A stretch of 55,311 nucleotides of DNA, from contig CANRQR010000006.1 in the NCBI GenBank assembly GCA_947641735.1, positions 1 to 55,311 on the forward strand, in the 5' to 3' direction. The notes under the pieces were generated by a model that was not told the origin of the DNA, ran no database searches, and worked only from the letters and a program-made list of their open reading frames with translations. A program made the position numbers and the translations under genes. Below are positions 15,258 to 24,110 of this stretch, in pieces (positions within the stretch are counted from its first letter, which is position 1; the number at the start of each line of letters is the position of its first letter). The DNA comes from an uncultured Lactobacillus sp. GTDB taxonomy: Bacteria > Bacillota > Bacilli > Lactobacillales > Lactobacillaceae.

Positions 15258-15932
15258 TTATTTTCCTTCCCATTTAGCCATTTGACGGTCAAAGTATAGG
15301 TTATAAGCAAAAACTAAAACGAAAGTAATAATCGCAATAGGAATCGTGTTAACAACAATTCCTACTGGATCAACCTTATAACCAAGTGATTTCATTGTTG
15401 AAGAAATCAAAAGTACACCACCAGATGCTACAAACAAGTTTTGGGCAAAAAAGTTACCAAAGTTGTCAATTGCTGCACTGCGTCCCTTTATTAGATCAAT
15501 CTCTGATTCGCTTAGTTTCTTTTTATCTTGATCTTCTGCAGCAGCAATTACCATCGGTGCAACTAATGGACGAACAAATTGAACCTGTCCCTGCAAAGAA
15601 ATCCCAAATACACCAGCAAGTTCACGAATTAAAAGATAGATATTTAAAATCTTTCCCGCAGTTAATTTTTTCAGTTTTTTTATTGCATTAACCGCATAGT
15701 CTCTTAATCCATGTGATTCTACTAGCCCAATCATTGGCAAGGTTAGGAAAAACAAACTTACCATTCGATTTTCCACAAAACTCTTTCCAATTACTTCCAG
15801 CAATTTAACAAAATCCATCCCTGAAAACAGACCTGTGACAATTTCTGCAATGACTACAACTGCAGTCGTATCCCACTTTAAGACAAAGCCGACCACAATT
15901 ATCAATATTCCTAACAACTTTAAATATTCCAT
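15258..15932 (-). CDS. 5-oxoproline transporter, DUF969-family subunit
   Basis: 224 residues with about five to six membrane segments (3-30, 40-70, 100-125, 160-180, 195-215). An internal cytoplasmic stretch EDQDKKKLSESEIDLIKGRSA is followed by NFGNFFAQNLFVASGG, typical of DUF969. It is the first gene of the operon with the DUF979 subunit and pcp. A TATAAT box lies about 50 bases upstream on the minus strand. Confidence 0.8.
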   Translation of the reverse strand: MEYLKLLGILIIVVGFVLKWDTTAVVVIAEIVTGLFSGMDFVKLLEVIGKSFVENRMVSLFFLTLPMIGLVESHGLRDYAVNAIKKLKKLTAGKILNIYLLIRELAGVFGISLQGQVQFVRPLVAPMVIAAAEDQDKKKLSESEIDLIKGRSAAIDNFGNFFAQNLFVASGGVLLISSTMKSLGYKVDPVGIVVNTIPIAIITFVLVFAYNLYFDRQMAKWEGK

Positions 15933-15993
15933 ACTACCTATTCCTTAAATAAAAAATAAAAAAATACTATAAAAATATTATACAGAATATAGT

Positions 15994-16023
15994 AAAAAAA
16001 TACGAAGGTAAACTTACCCTCGC
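15994..16023 (-). terminator. terminator after the DUF805 gene
   Basis: On the minus strand CGAGGGTAA pairs with TTACCTTCG around GT, followed by ATTTTTTT. Confidence 0.75.
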
Positions 16024-16049
16024 ATTTCTAAATATATATTTTTATTCAA

Positions 16050-16538
16050 TTAGTCAGTAAACAGATAGCTGCCCCATCTTACTGGTTCTTCAACAGTAGG
16101 TAGCAATAAGAAAATAACTACAATAATCCAGCCAAATGGAATAATAATTAACCATAGCCACCAACCACTATAGTTCGCATCATGTAGTCTTCTTACTGCA
16201 TAGCCCAAAAGACCTAATTTTATCCAAACTAGTAAGATGAATAAAATTAATTCAATTAGCCAAACTCCGAAACTAATATGTGTCAAAACCCAACTCATAT
16301 CATTTCTAGAAATTGACAGAACACCGTTTGGAATAAAAATGGCTACTGAAATTACTCCAATTACAATTGTTAATAAGAACTGAATAACAAATGCAACCCA
16401 AAAGGCTTTTCGTGTACTACGCGCTGCCCAAGTGAACGGATAGAGAAATAATCCCTTAAAAATTTCTCCAACTGATGGATCGGGAATATCACTTTCTGGT
16501 GCATGATATTCTTGCTCATAATAAGGTTTATCAGACAT
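16050..16538 (-). CDS. DUF805-family membrane protein
   Basis: 162 residues. A polar, acidic N-terminus (about 1-30) precedes FTWAARSTRKAFWVAF, matching the DUF805 pattern in which R.sRk.FW precedes the first helix. Four hydrophobic segments follow, and RRLHDANYSGWWLW is the family's second hallmark. Function is unknown. It begins 22 bases after the upstream small soluble protein gene and ends in a terminator. Confidence 0.8.
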   Translation of the reverse strand: MSDKPYYEQEYHAPESDIPDPSVGEIFKGLFLYPFTWAARSTRKAFWVAFVIQFLLTIVIGVISVAIFIPNGVLSISRNDMSWVLTHISFGVWLIELILFILLVWIKLGLLGYAVRRLHDANYSGWWLWLIIIPFGWIIVVIFLLLPTVEEPVRWGSYLFTD

Positions 16539-16560
16539 AAAATTTACCTCATACTAATTT

Positions 16561-16983
16561 CTAATTATTTTCTGCTTTCGTAATTAGTTTATCAAAATTT
16601 TGATCCTGATGTTTTTTAGCTTGGTCAGGTGTCTTCCAGTAAACTTGATCCGTTATTTTTCCTTGGCCACTAGCTAAAATAACTACCGGATGACCGTCCA
16701 AGATTGTATAACCATAAGACGTTTGGTGTTCATCTTTAGCTGTCCAACCAATTAACGTAATATAATTGACCCCTTTTAAAGCTTCAGTATTATTAAAGAC
16801 TTTAACCCAAGTATGAGTATCGTTCAGATAGTCATTAGAAAATTGTTGATGCTTTTCAAAATATTCTTTATCTGGGATATGAATCTCGTATTGATGATCT
16901 TCCGTTGTGAGCGTATGAGCACCAAATTCAATTTCTCTTAATTGATTATCATCTTTACTATGTGTACGACGATTATTATCCAT
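16561..16983 (-). CDS. hypothetical soluble protein
   Basis: 140 residues, hydrophilic, no signal peptide or membrane helix. It begins with a very polar N-terminus (MDNNRRTHSKDDNQLRE) and contains an alternating beta-like core, HTWVKVFNNTEALKGVNYITLIGW then TSYGYTILDGHPVVILASG. I do not recognise it. It sits between a lipoprotein gene and a DUF805 gene, and the three may be one transcript. The ribosome site is weak (GGGTGAG at a long spacing). Confidence 0.55.
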   Translation of the reverse strand: MDNNRRTHSKDDNQLREIEFGAHTLTTEDHQYEIHIPDKEYFEKHQQFSNDYLNDTHTWVKVFNNTEALKGVNYITLIGWTAKDEHQTSYGYTILDGHPVVILASGQGKITDQVYWKTPDQAKKHQDQNFDKLITKAENN

Positions 16984-17047
16984 ACTGTACCACTCACCCT
17001 GCAGTTTTGCGGGGACAGCATATAGGCCTTTATCTCCAGCAATCTTT

Positions 17048-17572
17048 TTAGTTTTTACTCGCTGTCTTTCTTTCGTCTACTACTTTGACATTTTTAATGA
17101 TCTTATTTACTTTATTACCGTCGTTATGATTGTTGAGGTACTTAATCATCATTTTAATATCAGATGAACCAACTTCTTTATTTTTGTGATAGAAGAAAAT
17201 AGTTGGGTCATTCTTGGTGTAGTAGAAATATTTGTCTCCATTAACTGTGGCAATCTCATATGCAACATCACTGCCATTTTGCATATATGAAAAATCTTTC
17301 CGATTATGAAGGCGTACAGTCACAGTATTATTTTGAGCTTGCTTAAAAGTCTTCTTCCAAATATTTGGATATTTTTCACCAGCATATGCAATTGTAATTG
17401 CCGTTTGTTTTTTAGTATTCATATTAGTTGCTGTAAGCTTACTACTCTTCTTAACTGTTGTTGTCTTCTCAGTTGATGAACTAGAACTATTATTTTGTGA
17501 ATTACTACATGCGGTTAACATCGTACAACTTAACAAACCAATTAAGCCAATTGAAACTAATTTTTTCATCAT
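17048..17572 (-). CDS. lipoprotein of unknown function
   Basis: About 174 residues. GGAGG precedes a double ATG (17572 and 17569); either can start. The signal peptide ends in LTACS, a lipobox with the modified cysteine near residue 22, followed by a serine/asparagine linker and KKSSKLTATN. The remaining 120 residues are a mixed alpha/beta domain with many basic residues (YPNIWKKTFKQAQNN, YFYYTKNDPTIFFYH). It is anchored on the outer face of the membrane. No family is recognised with confidence. Confidence 0.7.
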   Translation of the reverse strand: MMKKLVSIGLIGLLSCTMLTACSNSQNNSSSSSTEKTTTVKKSSKLTATNMNTKKQTAITIAYAGEKYPNIWKKTFKQAQNNTVTVRLHNRKDFSYMQNGSDVAYEIATVNGDKYFYYTKNDPTIFFYHKNKEVGSSDIKMMIKYLNNHNDGNKVNKIIKNVKVVDERKTASKN

Positions 17573-17714
17573 CGATACCTCCAAAATAAGTTACCTCTCA
17601 TTGTCTATTAAAACACTCTGTTATTTATTTCCCAAGCAATATCTTCCTAATTATTAGACTTTGTTTTTCTTGTTTTTTATACTAAAAATATGGAACGAGA
17701 AAAGAGGCAATCAA

Positions 17715-19169
17715 ATGCTAAATAACATCCATAATTTCTTTAATGCCTTTGGGGCAAGTGTCATTGTCCCTATTATGATTTTTATCATTTCTTTGTTTTT
17801 AAAGGTAAAACCAAAGAAAGCAATGATGTGTGCATTTTATGCTGGTGTAGGTCTAACTGGTTTTTCTTGGATTATTAATGAATTTACTCCAGTAGTTACT
17901 AAAATAGTCCGTCAAATGGTTAATAATACCGGCATAAAGCTACCAGTCGTTGATATCGGTTGGCAAGCTGGAGCATTAGCGAGTTTTAGCGCACCAATTG
18001 GATTAACTTTTTTTGTATTCGGACTAGTGGCTGAATTTGTTTTATTTGCTATTGGAATTACAAAAGTTTTTATGCCGTCAAATCTTTGGAACAACTTTGG
18101 TTTCATGATTTGGGGAACTCTTGCTTTTTATGTAACACATAATTGGTGGATTTCTTTAGGCTTATCTTTTTTTATGCTTCTCTATACATTACTGCTGGCC
18201 GAAATTCAGGCAGATCGTTGGTCTACGTATTATAAGATTGACAATACCACTGTCTGTGCACTTCAAAATATTGTTCAAACTATTCCAGCCATTTTGTTAG
18301 ATCCACTTTGGAATTTACTTGGTTTTAATAAAGCTAATTTGACTCCAACTGCATTTAAAAATAAATTTGGTGTTTTTGGTGAACCAACGACTTTAGGAGC
18401 CATCTTAGGGCTTTTAATTGGAATATTAGGTAATATTAAAAATTTAGCCACAGTAGCAGCATGGGGACAAATTTTTCAATTCTCTATTCAGCTTTCAGCT
18501 GTCATGACGATTTTCCCTTTAGTTACAAAAGTCTTTAGTAAAGCATTCATTCCTTTAGCTAAACAAATTAACCAAGAACGTAAACAAAATAAAAATACAA
18601 AATCAGGAATTGACTTAATACAAGATAGTAAACATTGGTTTTTAGCAGTTGATGATGGTGTCGGTTACGGAGAACCAGCTACAATTATTTCAGGAATTAT
18701 TTTAATTCCAATCATGGTAGTCATTGCTTTTGTTTTACCGGGAAATAAAACTTTACCTGTTGTTGATTTAATTGCTCTCCCTTACATGGTTGAATCAATT
18801 GTCGCTATTACTAACGGTAATATTCTCAAAGTCATTGCAAATGGAGTTATTTGGTTTAGTTTAGGGCTTTATGCTTCAAGCTGGTTAGGTTCTATTTACA
18901 CAAATACGATTTCTCACTACGGAGCTGCTATTCCAGCAGGCATCGTTTTAGTCACTAGCTTTAACTTAATGGCTCACCCCTTGAATGCAGCAGTGTTTGC
19001 CGCCTTCATCTCAAAAAATCCTTTTTGGATTAGTTTGTGCATTATTATTTACTTAGTACTGCTCATTGTATTAAGAAAATATCGTCCACAGATTTGGACC
19101 TACTTAAATAAAATGGCTGCTAAGAACGTGCAAGCAACATCAAGCCTTAAAGCCTCTACCAAAGAGTGA
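17715..19169 (+). CDS. PTS galactitol-type EIIC membrane component (orphan)
   Basis: 484 residues from the ATG with AAGAGG upstream. It has about 10-12 membrane helices and the layout of the EIIC-GAT family: FGASVIVPIMIFIISLFLKVKPKKAM-like N-terminus, an IGWQAGALASFSAPIGL segment, GEPTTLGAILGLLIGI, and LMAHPLNAAVFAAF near the C-terminus. Such subunits carry a polyol or sugar across the membrane with EIIA and EIIB partners. No EIIA, EIIB or catabolic gene is adjacent, so it must use partners elsewhere or have another role. Confidence 0.82.
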   Translation: MLNNIHNFFNAFGASVIVPIMIFIISLFLKVKPKKAMMCAFYAGVGLTGFSWIINEFTPVVTKIVRQMVNNTGIKLPVVDIGWQAGALASFSAPIGLTFFVFGLVAEFVLFAIGITKVFMPSNLWNNFGFMIWGTLAFYVTHNWWISLGLSFFMLLYTLLLAEIQADRWSTYYKIDNTTVCALQNIVQTIPAILLDPLWNLLGFNKANLTPTAFKNKFGVFGEPTTLGAILGLLIGILGNIKNLATVAAWGQIFQFSIQLSAVMTIFPLVTKVFSKAFIPLAKQINQERKQNKNTKSGIDLIQDSKHWFLAVDDGVGYGEPATIISGIILIPIMVVIAFVLPGNKTLPVVDLIALPYMVESIVAITNGNILKVIANGVIWFSLGLYASSWLGSIYTNTISHYGAAIPAGIVLVTSFNLMAHPLNAAVFAAFISKNPFWISLCIIIYLVLLIVLRKYRPQIWTYLNKMAAKNVQATSSLKASTKE

Positions 19170-19219
19170 ATTTGTTACAATAAAAAATGAAAGAACTAAT
19201 TAAAAGGACGTGAAGTTTA

Positions 19220-19729
19220 ATGTCAAAATTTAATTGGAAAAATGTATTAGTAGCTGGAACTGCTGCTGGTGTTATCTCGGGATTAGTTAAATTGGGCTGG
19301 GAAAACATTCTCCCTCCAAGAACACCAGAAAGAAATAAGACTAATCCTCCACAAAAATTACTAGAGCAAATGGGTGTTCCAGCCCACTTAACTCATGCAA
19401 CTTATACTTATTCAGGAGAAAAACTACCTTGGGTTAGTTATCTTGTTCACTTTGGTTTTTCAATTTCTTTTGCTACTGCCTATGCGGCTCTTCTTGAAAA
19501 GAAAGTTAAGTGGTTAACAATAGATCAGGGCGTTCCATTTGGCTTAGGAGTTTGGATCGCTTTTCACCTAGTAATTATGCCATTAATGAAAACTGTCCCT
19601 TCTCCAAAGAACCAACCAATGGAAGAACATATTTCTGAGGCTTTAGGACATATAGCATGGATGTGGACTAATAACGAAATTGCTGAAATTGTTTTACAGC
19701 AATTAGGACAAAGAAAAAAAGAGCATTAA
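19220..19729 (+). CDS. YagU-family inner membrane protein (DUF1440)
   Basis: 169 residues with three hydrophobic regions (about 10-28, 72-92, 102-122) and the YagU-like start VLVAGTAAGVISGLVKLGWENILPPRTP. It follows the PTS gene by 50 bases with its own AAAGGACG site, and its stop codon is built into the following terminator. Function in the family is poorly defined (acid tolerance has been proposed in E. coli). Confidence 0.82.
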   Translation: MSKFNWKNVLVAGTAAGVISGLVKLGWENILPPRTPERNKTNPPQKLLEQMGVPAHLTHATYTYSGEKLPWVSYLVHFGFSISFATAYAALLEKKVKWLTIDQGVPFGLGVWIAFHLVIMPLMKTVPSPKNQPMEEHISEALGHIAWMWTNNEIAEIVLQQLGQRKKEH

Positions 19730-19741
19730 TGCTCTTTTTAT
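19714..19741. terminator. bidirectional terminator between yagU-like and CPBP genes
   Basis: AAAAAGAGCAT/ATGCTCTTTTT with the yagU-like stop codon in the loop. Confidence 0.85.
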
Positions 19742-19745
19742 TTTG

Positions 19746-20393
19746 CTATAAAATTGACAGGATATTGTTTAACATATGAGTCAAAATCGAATATCTTACA
19801 TCTTTTGTAGTGACGTACGTCCAAGCTAGGATCATTCCCATTACCCAATATAAATAAATAAATTTACTAAACATCGGATCATGTCCATAAGCAAAAATAA
19901 AACCACTTACTACAATTCCAACCCATTTATTAAATACATTTTCTACTGGGAAAAATGTGTTGAAAAATAGCGCTCTAAAGATAAATTCCTCACAGATTGG
20001 TGCCACTATCACTAATAAAACATTGAACATTGGCGAGGCAACTTTTCTAATTGCATCTAGTTCTTCTTGATTCTTTGAAATTGTATTACCACCAAATAAT
20101 CGCACAAAGGCTATTTGGAAGATTACTAAAGTAAAGAAAGCCGCTACAGCAATAATAATTCTTTTTGTATCCCAGTGAGGCTTCGCATTGAAAAACCAAT
20201 CATTTTCTTGTTTAAGTTCTCGTTTATAAATCCAATACATCCAATAAATTACTGCAACAGTTAAAACTGCCAAAATAACCGCAAACAATAGGTTAACTTT
20301 CTTTTGTACATAACCTAATTGCAAAATTGTATAAAATACAAAAGCAATGATCACTGTTGCTAGATTTCCTAAAAAGCGTAAAAAAGTCTTCAT
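19746..20393 (-). CDS. CPBP-family intramembrane metalloprotease (Abi/CAAX-like)
   Basis: 215 residues, about six membrane helices. The family motifs are present: EEFIFRALFF (EExxxR, about residues 136-145) and FAYGHDPMF, with the second metal-binding histidine in a late helix; another His is in LTHMLNN. Lactic acid bacterial members include self-immunity proteins for bacteriocins and peptide maturation proteases; nothing nearby defines the substrate. It is a single gene, convergent with the yagU-like gene. Confidence 0.85.
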   Translation of the reverse strand: MKTFLRFLGNLATVIIAFVFYTILQLGYVQKKVNLLFAVILAVLTVAVIYWMYWIYKRELKQENDWFFNAKPHWDTKRIIIAVAAFFTLVIFQIAFVRLFGGNTISKNQEELDAIRKVASPMFNVLLVIVAPICEEFIFRALFFNTFFPVENVFNKWVGIVVSGFIFAYGHDPMFSKFIYLYWVMGMILAWTYVTTKDVRYSILTHMLNNILSIL

Positions 20394-20472
20394 CCGAACA
20401 CTTCCTCTAATTGAAATTATTTATTTCTTTTCATTATAATTGTTTATTAAAAAGACATAAGGACATTTAATC

Positions 20473-21594
20473 ATGCAATCACAACTCATGCAATCTCTGC
20501 ATCAATTTTTTAACTTTATTGTTCATAATCAAGTAACGATTACCTCTTTGATTATGTTCGTATTTTTTATTTTATTTTTGCTTTCTTGGCTGATTGAACC
20601 ACGTCGTTTAATCAATGGCCTTATTTTCACAATATTTGGGATTAGTTTTTTAGTATGGTCTGCTATTTTAATTATTTCTCAACACAATCCTTTACTAACC
20701 ACCTCATTTTCTTTCCTTGCTTTGGCTATCTTATTTGGAATCTTTTTCTTAGTAACCTTTTCTTGGATTTTCTTTCTCTGGAATGCCTATTTTGTCTGGA
20801 AATATGAAAGCCATTCTCTGCCAAATCTTTTAACTTTGATTATTGGTTTATTTTTAGTAGGAATATGGACTTTAAATAGATTAGGTGTATTTCACCGCCT
20901 ACCGGACTGGCTTCATTCTCTAGTTGCTGGAGCAACTTTGATTGCCTTTTATCTTCTATTTGTAATGTATAACTTTTTACTCAATTTAGTTCTGTATCAA
21001 ATTACTCCTCGTCGCTACAAGCAAGATTACCTAATTGTTCTCGGCGCAGGATTAATTGATGGAAAGAAAGTATCACGCCTGTTAGGTGCACGAATCGACC
21101 GAGCTATTGCTTTTTCTAATAAACAATATGATAAAGGACATAAACGTCCCAAACTAATTATGTCAGGTGGACAAGGAAAAGACGAGGATCTCTCTGAAGC
21201 AGCCGCAATGAAAGATTACGCTGTTAAACATGGCTACGATCCTAACTTGATTTTATTAGAAGATAAATCAACTAATACCTACCAAAATATGCTCTACTCT
21301 AAAAAAGTAGCTACTAGTGATTGGGGAAATCCAAACTTTAAAGCTAAGTTTTTTACTAATAACTATCATCTTTTTAGAGCAGGCCTTTATGCAAAAATGG
21401 CTCATTTAAAGGCCAATGGTGTCGGAGCAACTACACGTTTTTATTTTTTACCTAATGCTACAATTCGTGAATTTGCTGGGGTCTTTATTATGCATAAGAA
21501 ACGCCATTTTGTTATCATTGGTTTAATTGCAATTTTATTTATAATCCAAGCAATATTTGCAGTATTAGGCTGGGGCAAATATATAATTGCTTAG
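20473..21594 (+). CDS. YdcF/SanA-like membrane protein (DUF218)
   Basis: 373 residues. The N-terminal half has six hydrophobic segments; from about residue 186 the DUF218 domain begins with DYLIVLGAGLIDGKKVSRLLGARIDRA, followed by PKLIMSGGQGKDEDLSEAAAM, LEDKSTNTYQNM and FTNNYHLFRA. These are the conserved blocks of the YdcF fold. A final helix closes the protein. The biochemical role is not established. It is followed after 12 bases by a MacB-like ABC exporter and the two are probably an operon. Confidence 0.85.
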   Translation: MQSQLMQSLHQFFNFIVHNQVTITSLIMFVFFILFLLSWLIEPRRLINGLIFTIFGISFLVWSAILIISQHNPLLTTSFSFLALAILFGIFFLVTFSWIFFLWNAYFVWKYESHSLPNLLTLIIGLFLVGIWTLNRLGVFHRLPDWLHSLVAGATLIAFYLLFVMYNFLLNLVLYQITPRRYKQDYLIVLGAGLIDGKKVSRLLGARIDRAIAFSNKQYDKGHKRPKLIMSGGQGKDEDLSEAAAMKDYAVKHGYDPNLILLEDKSTNTYQNMLYSKKVATSDWGNPNFKAKFFTNNYHLFRAGLYAKMAHLKANGVGATTRFYFLPNATIREFAGVFIMHKKRHFVIIGLIAILFIIQAIFAVLGWGKYIIA

Positions 21595-21606
21595 AAAGGA
21601 AAAAAT

Positions 21607-23946
21607 ATGCTACAACTCTTACACTTAAAAAAGACCTATCACGTAGGTGACACCGTCACACATGCATTAGATGACGTTACGATTAATTTTCGTAACAGTG
21701 AATTCGTTGCTATCTTAGGTCCTAGTGGGTCCGGTAAGACGACTCTTTTAAACGTAATTGGTGGATTAGATCATTACGATTCTGGAGACATTATCATCAA
21801 TGGTAAGTCGACGAAAAATTTCTCTCAAACTGACTGGGATGCTTACCGCAATAATTCTGTCGGCTTTATTTTTCAAAGTTATAATCTTATTTCTCACCTT
21901 TCTATTATTGAAAATGTAGAGCTTGGTATGACGCTCTCAGGCGTAAGCAGTAATGAACGCCACGAGAAGGCAATTGCGGCGCTAAAGCGTGTTGGGCTAG
22001 GCGATCATTTAAAGAAGCGTCCTAATCAACTATCCGGAGGACAAATGCAACGAGTAGCTATTGCCCGGGCAATAGCTAATGATCCTGATATTCTTCTATG
22101 TGACGAGCCAACAGGAGCTTTAGATACTAAAACCAGTGAAAGTATTATGGAGCTAATCAAGGAACTCAGCCACGATAAATTAGTCATCATGGTTACACAT
22201 AATCCTGAACTGGCTGAAGAATATGCAAGTAGAATTGTCCATTTCCAGGATGGAAAAATTCTTAGTGATTCAAATGCCTTTGAGCCTAAAAAAGAAGTAA
22301 AGGATACTTTTAAACTCAAAAAGACAAAAATGTCTTACTGGAATGCTCTAAAACTTAGTTTTACTAACATTATGACTAAGAAAGGTAGAACTTTTTTAAC
22401 TGCCTTTGCTTCAAGTATCGGAATTATTGGTATTGCTATTGTTTTAGCTTTGTCACATGGTTTTCAAAAACAAATTAATGAAACGCAAAGTAAAACACTA
22501 GCTAAATTTCCAATTTCTATTTCTCAAACGGCAACAGATATGAACGCCGCTACAAGCCGAACTGAATCTGACAAAAATGTCAAAAATAAGGGATATCTCG
22601 TTGCCGCAAAACCAGACAATGAGAAAAATACGCATGAAAATAAGATTACTCAGTCTTATATCAATTATGTTAAGAAAATTAATCCTTCATATGCTAACAA
22701 CATCTCCTTTATTCGAGGAACCCAGCTTAATCTTTTAACTAATGATAATGGCAAAATTAAGCATGTAGAATTTTCTAATGTTAACAACTCTGGTTCTGCT
22801 ATTGCTAGTGCTCAACTTCAAGGAATGAATAGTGTAGGGATTAACACAAGTGTCTTTCCTAAAACACTTGATTCAAAGCAAGGAACTTTTTTAAAGGATA
22901 ATTACCAACTACTTGCTGGTTCCTGGCCTAAGTCAAATAATGAAGTAGTTCTTGTTTTAAATAATAAAAATCAAGCTAATATTAACGCACTTAAGAATTT
23001 AGGTATTTCAATTAAAGATGGTCAAAAAATTGATCTAAACAAACTTGTCGGCCGTACTTTTAAGGTGATTAGTAACAACAATTACTATCAAGAATTGCCT
23101 ACTGGAAATTTTGTTCCACAAAAAGCTTCTAAATCAATGTATGATTCTAGCAACTTAACCTTAAAGTTAAGTGCCGTTATTCGGGGTAAAAATAATAGTC
23201 AAATGGCCCTGCTAGATAACGGAATTGCTTACAGCGATGGCTTAACTCAAGAAATTATTAAGCAAAATGAAAATTCGAATATTGTTAAGGCACAAAAGAA
23301 TAGTACTACCAATGTAATGACTAATCAGCCAATGAACCAAACTCAAAAAGAGCAATTTATTGCATCTCTTGGTGGTTCTAGCATCCCTAGCGGTATTCTT
23401 ATCTATCCAAATTCATTTAAGTCTAAAGATAAAGTTCTCGATTACTTAGACAAATACAATAAAGGTAAAGCTAAAAAAGATCAGGTTATCTACACTGATA
23501 TGTCAGGTACTGTTACTAAGTTAACTGGTGGTCTGCTTGACGGAATTACTGACGTTTTAGTTGCTTTTGCTGCTATTTCTTTAGTTACTTCCATGATTAT
23601 GATTGGTATTTTAACTTATACTTCTGTTTTAGAGCGTACAAAGGAAATTGGTGTGCTAAAGGCTTTAGGTGCTAGAAAACGGGATATTACCCGTGTCTTT
23701 GATGCTGAAACCTTTATTCTCGGCCTCTTTTCTGGTATTTTAGGTATCTTAATTGCTTACTTATGCACTTTCCCAATCAATGCAGTATTATACGCAATTA
23801 CTAATATGAGTAACGTTGCGCAACTCGACCCTATGCAAGCCTTAATTTTAGTAATTATTAGTACTGTTTTAACAATGCTTGGTGGTCATATACCAGCTCG
23901 AATGGCTGCTAAAAAGGACGCCGCAATTGCTTTAAGAAGTGAATAA
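21607..23946 (+). CDS. MacB-like ABC exporter, ATPase fused to FtsX-type permease
   Basis: 779 residues. The ABC domain (1-225) has Walker A GPSGSGKTT (38-46), signature LSGGQ and Walker B ILLCDEPTGALD. One helix follows at about 265-285, then a large extracytoplasmic region (about 290-640), then three helices with the FtsX core VLERTKEIGVLKALGARKRDI. Single-chain ATPase-permease proteins of this form in lactobacilli are linked to export of, or resistance to, antimicrobial peptides. The substrate is not visible. AGAAAGGA precedes the ATG; a terminator follows. Confidence 0.88.
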   Translation: MLQLLHLKKTYHVGDTVTHALDDVTINFRNSEFVAILGPSGSGKTTLLNVIGGLDHYDSGDIIINGKSTKNFSQTDWDAYRNNSVGFIFQSYNLISHLSIIENVELGMTLSGVSSNERHEKAIAALKRVGLGDHLKKRPNQLSGGQMQRVAIARAIANDPDILLCDEPTGALDTKTSESIMELIKELSHDKLVIMVTHNPELAEEYASRIVHFQDGKILSDSNAFEPKKEVKDTFKLKKTKMSYWNALKLSFTNIMTKKGRTFLTAFASSIGIIGIAIVLALSHGFQKQINETQSKTLAKFPISISQTATDMNAATSRTESDKNVKNKGYLVAAKPDNEKNTHENKITQSYINYVKKINPSYANNISFIRGTQLNLLTNDNGKIKHVEFSNVNNSGSAIASAQLQGMNSVGINTSVFPKTLDSKQGTFLKDNYQLLAGSWPKSNNEVVLVLNNKNQANINALKNLGISIKDGQKIDLNKLVGRTFKVISNNNYYQELPTGNFVPQKASKSMYDSSNLTLKLSAVIRGKNNSQMALLDNGIAYSDGLTQEIIKQNENSNIVKAQKNSTTNVMTNQPMNQTQKEQFIASLGGSSIPSGILIYPNSFKSKDKVLDYLDKYNKGKAKKDQVIYTDMSGTVTKLTGGLLDGITDVLVAFAAISLVTSMIMIGILTYTSVLERTKEIGVLKALGARKRDITRVFDAETFILGLFSGILGILIAYLCTFPINAVLYAITNMSNVAQLDPMQALILVIISTVLTMLGGHIPARMAAKKDAAIALRSE

Positions 23947-23949
23947 ATC

Positions 23950-23984
23950 TATAAGGATTTCAACATTGAAATCCTTATTTTTTT
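23950..23984 (+). terminator. terminator after the MacB-like gene
   Basis: ATAAGGATTTCA/TGAAATCCTTAT 12-bp stem and a T run. Confidence 0.9.
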
Positions 23985-24033
23985 GCTCTAAACTTACCTA
24001 AGAAAAAAGTTATGAACTTATTCTTATATTTTA

Positions 24034-24062
24034 TTGAAAACGGCATCAATAAAGTATATGCT
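24034..24062 (+). promoter_or_regulatory. cydABCD promoter with overlapping cre-like box
   Basis: TTGAAA (24034) and TATGCT 17 bases later. TTGAAAACGGCATCA (24034-24048) matches the CcpA-binding cre consensus WTGNAANCGNWNNCW at all but one position and covers the -35, so carbon catabolite repression is likely. Confidence 0.5.
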
Positions 24063-24110
24063 TAAGGTAACAGATGTTATATATGTGGAAATAGAAATAG
24101 GTGAATGAAA

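Noticed and set aside
15386-15691. Plus-strand ORF opposite the DUF969 gene
   Set aside because: No ribosome site and low-complexity composition expected of a shadow frame.
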